Below are positions 51,694 through 61,900 of a stretch of DNA of 64,000 nt, piece by piece. The translations under genes were made by a program, and so were the position numbers. The notes under the pieces are model-generated. The model searched no databases. It saw only the letters and a list, made by a program, of their open reading frames with translations, and was not told where the DNA came from. Source of the DNA: Terriglobia bacterium (lineage in GTDB: Bacteria; Acidobacteriota; Terriglobia; Terriglobales; Acidobacteriaceae). The stretch covers positions 434,001 through 498,000 of the forward strand of contig JAIQFD010000003.1 in the NCBI GenBank assembly GCA_020073495.1, written 5' to 3'. Every line of letters starts with the position of its first letter. The first letter of the stretch is position 1.

Positions 51694-53619
51694 GTGAGCT
51701 GGTCCGGAAAACGTCCGTGGCGTAGTGCCCTCGTCGGAGCCTCCCTCCTATTTCTTTTTCTAATCGGGTCGGTGTACTGGCGCGCGCTGCACGCGCTGCA
51801 CGGCGCGGAAAAACAGGTCGCAGCGGAAAAGAACTTCCGCTTCAGCGTCCGGCGGGTGGAATCCGTCTCAGCGGCGGGATTCGAGTGGATCAGCACGCCC
51901 GCAGTGTTCTCCGGAGCGGCCCGCTTCGAGGACAAGCTCTACGTCAGCGGCCCGGCGGGAATCTTCGAATACGATGCGCGGGGCGCGCTGGTGAAGCAGT
52001 ACCTGGTGGGGCGCGAGCTTCCGCCATCACCCCTGGGCCAGATGGCGCGCGCAGTGCTCGCCGACGCGCGCGAGCCGGAACTGCTGATGGCCACGGAGTC
52101 GGAGGGCGTGCTGGCGTTCAATGGCCGCAGCTTCCGGCAGATCCGTCCTGAAGACGCGCAGGCGCGCGGCATCACCGCGATTCTTCCGCTTCCCTCCGGT
52201 CGCCTGCTCATGGGCACGCAGAAAAAAGGAGTGCTCGTCTATGACGGGCATGCCATCACCGTACTGCACCCGACACTGGCCAACCTTCAGGTCACCGCGC
52301 TCGCCGGCAACGAGACCGATCTCTGGGTGGGGACGCGCGACCGCGGCGTGCTGCGCTTCCATGCGGGGCAGACGGACACGTTCGGCGAGACCGAAGGCCT
52401 GCCCGATGCGCAGGTGCACTCCATCGCCATCGCGGGGGAGAGCGTGTATGTGGGGACGTCGGTGGGCGTGGCGGAGTTTCGCGACGGCAAGCAACAGCGC
52501 GTGCTGGCGAAGGGCGCGTTCGCGCGCGCGCTCCTGCCCCAGGGCAAGACCCTGCTGGTCGGCACCATGGATGAAGGAATCGCCGAAGTGCCGCTGGAGC
52601 GTTCGCGTGTGACTTCGCCGCGGGTGCACGCGTTTCGGGACGCAGGCGAGACGCAACAACTCTTCGAGACCGAGGGCGCGGTGTACGCCCTGGCCCGCGA
52701 CGGCCTGTTCGAGCTCGGGCAGGGAATCGGGTGGAAGCGTGTGCTCTCGCGCGAGGGCGCGCTGCTGTCGGATCGCAATATCTCGGCGCTGGCGGTGGAC
52801 GGCCGGGGACGGCTGTGGGTGGGGTACTTCGACCGCGGGCTCGACATCGTGACCGACTCCGCGAGCTCGCGCCCGGTGCACGTCGAGGACGAGCGCGTGT
52901 TCTGCGTGAACCGCATCCTGCCGCAGAGCGGGCGCGAGGAAACCTACGTGGCGACGGCGAACGGGCTGGTGCTGTTCGACGCCGGCGGGAACGAGCAGCA
53001 GGTGCTGAAGCGCGGCGATGGGCTGATCGCCGACCACGTCACCGACGTGGTGCCGTATCACGGCGGGATGGCGGTGGCGACGCCCGCGGGGCTGACCTTC
53101 CTCGACGGCGCGGGGGCGCGCAGCCTGTACGCTTTCCATGGCCTGGTGAACAACCACGTGTACGCGCTGGGAGTGTTCGGAGACCGGCTGCTGGCGGGCA
53201 CGCTGGGCGGGCTGTCCGTGCTGGACGACGAAAAGATCGTGGGCAGCTACACCACGGCGACCTCGGAGCTGAAGGCGAATTGGATCACGGCGGTGATCCC
53301 CCTGGGCAATGGATGGATCGTGGGCACGTACGGCGCGGGGATCGTGAAGCTGGATGCAACCGGGCACTTCCAGCCGTTCGAGGTGGCGACGGACAAGTTC
53401 GAAGTCAATCCTAACGCCCTGCTGGCGACAGCGAAGCACGTGTTCGCGGGCACGCTGGGCCACGGACTGTATGTCTATGACCGCGAGTCGCAGCGGTGGA
53501 CGGTGGTGCGCGACGGCTTGCCGTCGGAGAACGTCACCGCGCTGGCGGCCAGCGGCGGATACGTGTACATGGGGACCGACAACGGGCTGGTGCGGATCGC
53601 GGAGCAGAACTTCCGATGA
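51694..53619 (+). CDS. Membrane-anchored beta-propeller repeat protein
   Basis: A 641-residue protein that starts at GTG 51694. An N-terminal membrane anchor (ALVGASLLFLFLIGSVYW) is followed by a long extracytoplasmic domain of repeated blades with the pattern LWVGT..GV..F, as in two-component regulator propellers (DLWVGTRDRGVLRF, LWVGYFDRGLDIV, VYMGTDNGLVRI). At least ten such blades can be traced, fitting one or two propellers. No kinase or DNA-binding domain is attached. Its stop codon overlaps the start of the VIT/vWA gene by four bases, so the products are likely made together. Confidence 0.82.
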   Translation: MSWSGKRPWRSALVGASLLFLFLIGSVYWRALHALHGAEKQVAAEKNFRFSVRRVESVSAAGFEWISTPAVFSGAARFEDKLYVSGPAGIFEYDARGALVKQYLVGRELPPSPLGQMARAVLADAREPELLMATESEGVLAFNGRSFRQIRPEDAQARGITAILPLPSGRLLMGTQKKGVLVYDGHAITVLHPTLANLQVTALAGNETDLWVGTRDRGVLRFHAGQTDTFGETEGLPDAQVHSIAIAGESVYVGTSVGVAEFRDGKQQRVLAKGAFARALLPQGKTLLVGTMDEGIAEVPLERSRVTSPRVHAFRDAGETQQLFETEGAVYALARDGLFELGQGIGWKRVLSREGALLSDRNISALAVDGRGRLWVGYFDRGLDIVTDSASSRPVHVEDERVFCVNRILPQSGREETYVATANGLVLFDAGGNEQQVLKRGDGLIADHVTDVVPYHGGMAVATPAGLTFLDGAGARSLYAFHGLVNNHVYALGVFGDRLLAGTLGGLSVLDDEKIVGSYTTATSELKANWITAVIPLGNGWIVGTYGAGIVKLDATGHFQPFEVATDKFEVNPNALLATAKHVFAGTLGHGLYVYDRESQRWTVVRDGLPSENVTALAASGGYVYMGTDNGLVRIAEQNFR

Positions 53620-55988
53620 AACGCCTTCTTATCTTCCTTCTATTGCTGATGCCGGCGGCGTGCTGGGGCGATGCGGGGGTGCTGATCCCGCGCGACAAGG
53701 CGCAGCCGGACCCGCAGGTGCTTTCCCTGGAAGAGATGGAGATCACGGTGCGCATCGACAACGGTGACGCGCGCGTGTTCGTCCGCCAGATCTTTTCCAA
53801 CCACACCGGCGGGATCCAGGAGGGCAACTATGTTTTTGCGCTGCCCAGCCGGGCGACGGTTTCGGATTTCGCCACCTGGGACGGGCCGACACGCCTACCG
53901 GCGGTCATCCTGGAGCGCAAGCGGGCGGAAGAGATCTACAACCAGCTCAAGCAGCAGTACATCGATCCCGGGCTGCTGCAACAGGGAGAACGCGGCGCGG
54001 AAGAAGCGCGGCGCAGCGCCGTCTTCAGCGCCAAGATCACGCCCATCCCGGCGTGGGGCACCAAGCGAATGGAGATCGAATACCACGAGAGCATCCCGGT
54101 GGAGAACCTGCGCTCGTACTTCGCCATCCCGCTGCGGCCGGACGCTTACCAGGCACAAACCGCCGAGCACCTGTGGATCCACTTCGAGCTCAATTCGGCG
54201 CACGGCATCCGCGGCTTTCAGGTCGGAGGGAAAACCTTCCCGCTCAAGCTGAGCGAGAACTCCGAACACGCAGTCAAGGGCGAATTTGAGGCCCGCAAGA
54301 TCGCGCTGACCGAGGACTTCAGCGTGCAGTGGCAGCTCGATCCCGCGAACGCCGACACACTGAAAGTCCTGACCTACCGCAACCCGGTGAGCGGGCAGCC
54401 GTCGCCGGACGAGATGGCGCCGGTGCGCTCCACCAACGAGCCGGGATTCTTTGAGGCGGAGGCGCTGATCGGGACCGGGGGCAGGGAGCGGGAGGCAGGG
54501 GGCAGCGGACAGGATGCCGCGAAGTCGGTGATCTTGCTCTTCGACAACTCGCTGTCCATGCAGTGGGAGAAGCTGGAGCGCAGCTACGAGGCGATGGAGA
54601 AGATCCTGCGCGGGCTGCGGCCCAGCGACCGCTTCAACGTCATCCTCTTTAATACACAGATCCAGACCTTCCAGCCGGCGCCGGTGGCGGCCGAAGCGGC
54701 CACGGTCGGGCGCGCGCTCGAATTCGTGAAGGTGAGCCGGCTGCGCGGCGGCACCGATCTGCAAAAAGCGCTGGAGACCGGACTGGCGCAGGCCGTGCTG
54801 GCGGGAAACAGCGCGTACCTGGTGCTGCTCAGCGACGGCGGCGCGGACCGCGGGATCATCAACAGCGGGAAGCTCTCCGGCTGGTATGGCCAGCAGTGGA
54901 AGAAGCTTTCCGAGGTGCAACGGCCGCGCACGTACATCCTGGGAGTGGGCGACGACGCCAACTTGCCTCTGCTGCGCATGCTGGCGCGCAACGATGGCGT
55001 GCTGGAGAACGTTCTCTCCACCGAACCCACGGAATTCAAGCTCAACGCGTTCATCTCGAAGATCGGACGGAGCCCGGTGGGACAGTTGCGGCTGGAGGTT
55101 GCGCCGCAGGCCGCGGTGCAGATGGTGTACCCGTTACAGGACACGGCGTTTTCGGGCGCGATGGCATCGTGGGTTGGGCAGTACAAGGAGCCGCAGCGCG
55201 GAGTCGCGTTCGCGGCGCGCGGCGTGCGCGACGGTGTCGCGCTCGACATGAAGCAGGCGGCGGACCTGCCGGCCGAGTCGAGTGAGCATCCGCAGCTGCC
55301 GCGTCTGTGGGCGCGGGCGCGCGTCGATGCGCTGCTGGAGAAGATCGAGAAGGAAGGCGAAGACCGCGCGACGGTGGATGAGATCATCCGGCTGGCGCGC
55401 AAGTACAAGTTTGTGACGCCTTACACCTCGTTCCTGGCGGTGCCGCGCGCGCTGCTGCGACCGCGGGTCATCCGGCCGGGCGACCCGGTGCTGAGGGTCA
55501 AGACCGACCCCTCCATCGTCTCGGTGATCGCGCTGTTCCCCTTCGGGCTGGTGAAGAAGCTGCGTTACCTGACGGACGAGGACATCTGGCAGACACGCTT
55601 CCTCGCGCCCGACGACATGCAGGACGGGACCTACGCGGTGCGGCTGATCCTGCGCGACCGCGGCGGCAACACCTATCGCGAGCAGAAGACATTCGTCATC
55701 GCCAGCACGCCGCCGGTGATCAAGGTACGGCTCGACAAAAAGAAGTTCCGACGAGGCGAGACGATGGCGCTGAAGGTGAGCGCGTCGCAGAGCACGCGCA
55801 CGCTGGTGGCGCGGCTGGAGGGCGCGGCGCCGGTCGCGCTCCGCTGGAACCAGCAGGCAGGCGCGAACACGGGCGATCTGGTCGTCCCCGAGCAGTTGGC
55901 GGCGGGGACCTACCGCTTGACGGTGACCGCCGAGGACATCGCTCACAACACCGGCACGCAGGAGGTGCAGATTGAAGTGCTTCCGTAG
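53616..55988 (+). CDS. Exported VIT- and von Willebrand A-domain protein
   Basis: A 790-residue exported protein. The signal peptide is LLIFLLLLMPAACWG. A VIT domain follows (residues 35-170; VRQIFSNHTGGIQEGNYVFA, PAVILERKRAEEIYNQLKQQ), then a von Willebrand A domain with an intact MIDAS site: DNSLS, Thr in RGGTDLQ, and Asp in LLSDGGADRG. The C-terminal part has an Ig-like or fibronectin-like beta region. The architecture resembles inter-alpha-trypsin inhibitor heavy chains and points to metal-dependent protein binding outside the cytoplasm. It is coupled by ATGA overlap to the propeller gene and is followed at once by the TPR gene. Confidence 0.87.
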   Translation: MKRLLIFLLLLMPAACWGDAGVLIPRDKAQPDPQVLSLEEMEITVRIDNGDARVFVRQIFSNHTGGIQEGNYVFALPSRATVSDFATWDGPTRLPAVILERKRAEEIYNQLKQQYIDPGLLQQGERGAEEARRSAVFSAKITPIPAWGTKRMEIEYHESIPVENLRSYFAIPLRPDAYQAQTAEHLWIHFELNSAHGIRGFQVGGKTFPLKLSENSEHAVKGEFEARKIALTEDFSVQWQLDPANADTLKVLTYRNPVSGQPSPDEMAPVRSTNEPGFFEAEALIGTGGREREAGGSGQDAAKSVILLFDNSLSMQWEKLERSYEAMEKILRGLRPSDRFNVILFNTQIQTFQPAPVAAEAATVGRALEFVKVSRLRGGTDLQKALETGLAQAVLAGNSAYLVLLSDGGADRGIINSGKLSGWYGQQWKKLSEVQRPRTYILGVGDDANLPLLRMLARNDGVLENVLSTEPTEFKLNAFISKIGRSPVGQLRLEVAPQAAVQMVYPLQDTAFSGAMASWVGQYKEPQRGVAFAARGVRDGVALDMKQAADLPAESSEHPQLPRLWARARVDALLEKIEKEGEDRATVDEIIRLARKYKFVTPYTSFLAVPRALLRPRVIRPGDPVLRVKTDPSIVSVIALFPFGLVKKLRYLTDEDIWQTRFLAPDDMQDGTYAVRLILRDRGGNTYREQKTFVIASTPPVIKVRLDKKKFRRGETMALKVSASQSTRTLVARLEGAAPVALRWNQQAGANTGDLVVPEQLAAGTYRLTVTAEDIAHNTGTQEVQIEVLP

Positions 55989-55992
55989 CGTG

Positions 55993-58900
55993 ATGACAGA
56001 GTTCGTCGAGAGAGTAGGGATCCTTCGACTCGCGCGCAAAGACTGCGCGCTCGCTCGGGATGACACCATCAATTTGGCGCGCGGGCGGACGATCCTCGTG
56101 GCGCTCGCGATCACACTCGGGTTCGTGATCGCGGCCAGCGGCGCGCTGCCCGACTGGGTGATCAACATCGAGGCGAAGACTGCGGTCGAGAATGCATTCT
56201 TCCGCCTGATGGCGATGCCCGGCGGAGCGGTGCTGGGACGGCGTCCGCCGTCCGAGACCCGGCCCGCACTCGCCGACCTGATCAAGAGCCAGCCGAACAA
56301 AGCGGAGCTTTACTCGCTGCGCGCGCTGGAGGACGAGCAGGCGCTGGACTTCGACTCTGCCGAGGCCGCCTGGAAGCAGTACGCGCAGAAGGCGCAGGAC
56401 AAGGGCGCCGCGAACCTGACGCTGGCGGATTTTTATCACCGGCGGGTCCGCCCCGCGGACGAGATCCGGACGCTGGCTGTGGTGGGACAGATGCCCGCGC
56501 CGGCCAGCGAATCGCTGACGCCGACCGCGCAGCAGAGGTCGTGGAAAGCGTTCGAGCGCAGCCTCCAGGTGGCGCAGACACATGCCCTGCCCAAGGACGT
56601 GAGCGCGGCGCAGTACAAGGGGTGGATGGCGCGCTATCCGCAGGAACGGTCCGTTTTCATCCGCTATTTCCAGTTCCTGCTCGAGCAAAAGGACGGGCCC
56701 GGCGCGCAGCAGGCGATCGCGGAATATCAGAAGGCTTTTCCCGACGACACCGTCTTTCCGGTCAAGGCGAAGGCGCTGCTGAATTACAAGGAAGGCTCGG
56801 TCGAGCAGGGGCTCGCGGTATACGACCAGGCATTCCAGCCGCTGTGGCCAGCGGAGCTGGTGCAGAACTTTTTCGAGTTGCTCAAGGAGACGCGCAGCAC
56901 GCGCAAGTACGGGGACAAGTGGCGCGCGCAGCTGGACGCCGATCCCGACGACATCAACGCGCTGGCGCGGATCTTCTTCTACTACCAGCAGCAGGGGAAG
57001 CTGGATGTGGCGCAGCGGACCATCGACGAGTACCGGCTGCGCAAGGAAGAGCGCAAAGGAAAGTGGTCGGCGGACGAGCTGTACACGCTGGCGCGCCTGC
57101 TGGAGCAGGTCCACGCCTACACCGAAGCTTCGCGTTACTACTACGCGCTGTACAACGCGCAGGGGCCGGACGCGCAGGAGAAGGCGCTGGCCGGGCTCAC
57201 GTCCATCCTGCTGACGGCGCCGGAGCAGCCGCTGCGCCTGGGCGCGGGCGAGATCTCCATCTACCAGGACATCGCCACGCTCGACCAGGGGCCGGGGTTC
57301 CTGAATGGCATCCTGTCGCTGATCCTTAACACCACCAACCCGGCGTACAAATTCTCGCAGGAAGAGCAGCGCGCGGTGCCGTACTTTCATCGCGCCAAGG
57401 CGGCGGAGCTGCTGGTGCGATTCGACCAGGCGTACCCGGCGTCGAAGCGGCGGCCCGAGCTGCACGCTCAGTTGATCGAGATGTACGCGAACTACGGCGC
57501 CAGCGAAGCGGTGATCCGCGAGGGCAAGCAGTTTCTGGGGGATTTCGCTGACGCGCCGCAGCGCACGCAGGTCGCGCTGCTGATGGCCGACGCGTACTCG
57601 CGCACGACCCAGACCAAGGAAGAGTTCGCCATCTACGACGCAGTCCTGCTGGAACTGGCGAAACGCGCTCAGCAGGTCCCGCTGGGCGCGGCTACGGCTG
57701 AGAGAGTCTACGAGGGAATGCCTGCGGAGCAGCCGGGAGCCGTCGAAGAACAGGGGCTTCCGGCAGGCGAAGCCGCGGAGTGCGAGGAAGGCTGCGAGCA
57801 GGGGCAGGCGCCCGCACGCATCCCCAAGAAGCCTAGACAAAAGGCGTTCGCGGTCGGAGAGAACGCTACGGAAGCGCAGGGCGGGCCGCGCTCGCCGGAG
57901 TATGCGCGCGTCCTCGAACGTTACATCGGACGCCTGGTCGCCGAGAAGCAGGTGCCGCAGGCGCTCGCGATCCTTCGTCGCGAGATCGACCGCAATCCCA
58001 ACGATCCCGGGCTGTACGAGCGGCTGGCGGCATTCCTGCAACAGAACCAGATCGGCGCCGAGACCGAGCAGGTGTACAAACGCGCCATCCAGCAGTTCCA
58101 GGACCGCTCCTGGTATCACAAACTGGCCCGCTGGTACCTGGCGCAGAAGCGCAAGTCAGACTTTGAGCAGCTCAGCTCGGAAGTGGTGCGGATCTTCGCC
58201 GGCACCGATCTGCAATCGTATTTCGAGAGCGTGGTCCGCGAGGCCGATTTCCAGGTCGGCCCGCAGATGTACCTCAAGCTCAATCAGTACGCCCACCAGC
58301 GCTTCCCCCACAACCTGACGTTCGTGCGCAACCTGCTCAACGCGTACTCGCGGAAGGAGACGCGCGATGCCGCTGCCCACGAGCGTTTGCTCCGCGAGCA
58401 CTGGATGGAGGCCGACGACCTGCGCAACTGGTTCTTCCGGTTGCTCTCCGGAGCGAAGCTCGAGAATGAACTGCAGCAGGCCGAAAAAGACCTAAACGTC
58501 GCGGGCGGCAAGTGGGACGACGCGGCCAAAACCAATCCAGTTGAGACGCGGTTCGTCGCCGAGGCCGAGCTGTGGCGCTCCCACTTCGAAGACGCCGCCG
58601 CGCCGCTGGGCGCGATCGCACGCGTCTTCCCGGCGGATTTCGAGATGGGGCGGCGGGCCTCGTCGGTATATCGCTCGCTGGCGTATTTCGATGCGCGCAA
58701 TACCGACCTCGCGATCGAGGTCGAGCAGAACATGCTGAAAGCTGACCCCGGAAATCGCGACACACTGGCGCGCATCGGAGACATCTACGCCGACCGCGAG
58801 CTGTTCGCGAAAGCGGCGCCGTACTGGAACAGGATGCCGGAGCTCGAGCCCGGCAACCAGGGAGGCTATCTCGATGCCGCGACCATCTTCTGGGACTACT

Positions 58901-61900
58901 TCGATTTCGACAACGCGCTGCGCCTGCTGAATGACGGGCGGACGAAGCTCGGCCGTCCCGGGATGTACGCCTACGAAGAGGGCGCGATCTACGAAGGCAA
59001 GCGCGAGTACCCGCAGGCCATCGCGGAATACATGAAGGGAGCGCTGGCGCAGGAAGGCTACTCGCCGGCGCAGAACCGCCTGCTGCAACTGGCCACGCGG
59101 CCCAAGTATCGCGACCTGGTGGAAGAGGCGACAGTCAAACCCACCACGCCGGTCAATCCGCCCACCGAAGCCATCAACCTCCGCATTGCGGTGCTCGAAG
59201 CGCAAGCGCGCAAGGACGATCTGGAAAAGTTCCTCATGGGGCTGGTCGAGCGCGCCACCGCGCTCGAGCTGGTGGAAAACGTCGAGACGCTGGCGCAACA
59301 GAAATCGCTGGAGTCGGTGCGGCAGCGGGCGCTGGAGCGGCAGGCGGAGCTGACTACCGATCCCATCCGGCGCTTGGAGCTGCGCTACGCGCTGGTGCGC
59401 TTCTACGAAGGCAAGAAGGACTTTGCGGCGGCGCAGCGTAACGTCGAGGCGCTCTACAGCGAGCATCCGAAGATCCTGGGCGTGGTGCGCGCGACCGTGG
59501 ACTTTTTCTGGCGCATGAAGCAGCAGCAGCGCGCCATCGACGTGCTGGTGCAGGCGTCGAAAGACGCGTATCCCGATCTCGCCAAGCGCTTCCGCTTCGA
59601 GGCAGCGCGCAAGATGACGGAGGCCGGTCAGTACGAGCAGGCGCGGCAGATCATCGTGCCGCTCATGGATGCGGAGCCGTACAACAGCGAATACCTGGCC
59701 GCCATGGCCGACACCTTCGCCCGCGCCAGCGACGACCAGGGCTTGAAGAAGTTCTACCTGGAGAAGATCACCTTCTTCCAGAATGCGCCCATCGAGGCGG
59801 GCTTCAAGACCGGCCAGATCGCCGGGTTGCGGCGCGCGCTGATCCCGGCGCTCACGCGGCTCAAGGACTACACCGGCGCCGTGGACCAGTACATGCTGAT
59901 CATCAACAACTATCCCGAGGACGAGGGACTGGTCACGGAGGCGGCGTTCTACGCCGGCCGCTACGACCTGAAGCAGCGGCTGCTCGATTTCTACGCCAGG
60001 ACGGTCCAGCAATCGCCGCGCGACGTCCGCTGGGCGGTGGTGCTGGCGCGTCTCCAGGCCAACTTCGAGGACTACCCGGCGGCCATCGATGCGTACACAA
60101 AAGCCGTCGCTGTCCGTCCCGACCGCACCGATCTGCGCACCGCGCGCGCCGGTCTACTGGAGCGGCTGATGCGCTTCGACGAGGCCGCGAGCGATTACGA
60201 GAAGCTCTACGAACTCCAGTACAAAGACCCGAAGTGGATGGAGAAGATCGCCGAGGTGCGGGCGCGCCAGGGCAAGACCGCCGAGGTGGTTCAGGCGCTG
60301 GAGCTGGCGCTGATCGAGGGCCGTCCCGAGCAGGCGCAGAATTACTTCAACGTCGCCGAGCGGCTGGAACGTTGGGGCATGCTGGCGCAGGCGCGCGACT
60401 TCGCCGACCAGGGCATGAAAGCCTCGGGCGACAGCGTGCTCGGCGAGTATCAGAACCACAGTGGAGCCCAGTTGTGGATCCGCATCCTCACCCGCCAGCG
60501 CAAGCAGGACGAAGCATGGAAGCGGCTGGACGGCATCGTGCGCTCGGTTTCGGCGGGCGTGGACGCGGTCCTGGCCAAGCCGGCCATCCCGAACTCCGAC
60601 GAAGATGCGTTGAAGCGGGCGACGGAAACCACCCGCCGCAATGCCGCGCGCGCCGGCATGGCCGCAAGCCTGCGCGAGATGGGCGTCACCATCGAGAAAT
60701 ACTTCGCGCCGGAAGAGCGCGAGCAGTTCGCCACCTATCTGGCCCAGAAGCGCACGGGCACGAACTCGCAAGACCTTAACGACTTCCTGGTCGCCGCGGC
60801 GCAAGCGGCGGGGATCCCCGAGCTGGAAGCGCGCTGGCGCTACGAACTGATGCAGGCCGCCCCGGATGTCGCGCAGGGGCACATGATGCGCGTGTCGGAA
60901 CTCCAAGCCAAGCGTCTCAAGTTCAAAGAACTGGGCATCTTCATAGAGAGCATGGCGGCGAGAGTGCCTCAATTCAAGCGTGGCATGTACACCCAGAAAG
61001 CCGTCGAGGCCTATCGCGCGGGCGAAGACTGGCAAGCCGAGCTGCGTGTCCTCACCGCGATGCACTCGCAAAACGCCCTGGGCGGGAATGTCCAGCGGTA
61101 CTACGAGCTGTTGCTGGCGCATGATCCGCAGACGCTGGTTGCGCTGGCCGCCAAAGCGAATCCGGGCGAGCGCGACGCGAGCGCCAACTACATCGTCGCC
61201 AACGGCGACTCGCGTACGGCACAACTGGCCGTGGGAGCGCGCGGACAGGGGCTGCCATCGGTCTGGGTCCGCGCTTATCTTGGGCTGGTCGGCCTCTACT
61301 TCCGGGATGCGTCTCCCAATGTGGATACGGCGTTCCGCTCCGCCCTGGGTGAATCCACCATCGGCGAACGGCTGGGCAAGCCCGTGGACCGCACGCAGCA
61401 GCTCGCCGGCGACATCTGGTTCTATTTCGGAGGACGCTACGGCGAGTACCTAGGAAGCGTCACCAGAAAAGAGAACGCGGAAGACTACCTGCCGGCTTCG
61501 CTGGAGCAGACGCCCGGCCGCTCGGCGGCCTACGAAACGCTCGCCGAGTATTACAACGAAGCGGGCGACGCGCCGCGGGCCATCGCCGATTACCGCCACG
61601 CACTGGAGCTGGGCGGGGAGCGCGCCGACATCCACGACAAGCTGGCGGTCATTCACTGGAAACAGAACAATCGCGCGGAGGCGAAGGCGCAGTGGCGCGA
61701 GTCGCTGGCCATCCTCACTCGCCAGGTCAAACGCCGCCAGGTGCCGGAGACCTTCTGGCGGGACTTCGGCAGCGTGATGGAGCATCTGGGCTCGCGCAAG
61801 ATCTTCGGGGAGTTCCGCGCCGACGTGGACGCGGTGCTGCGCGCCTACCTCGGCAAGAACGGCACGTGGCGCAACTCGGCGCTCCTGCGCGACGCCTACA

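Noticed and set aside
55720-58119. 799-residue minus-strand frame opposite the VIT/vWA and TPR genes
   Set aside because: Leu/Arg/His-rich antisense shadow with no recognisable motif; the plus-strand genes have clear domains and coupled starts.
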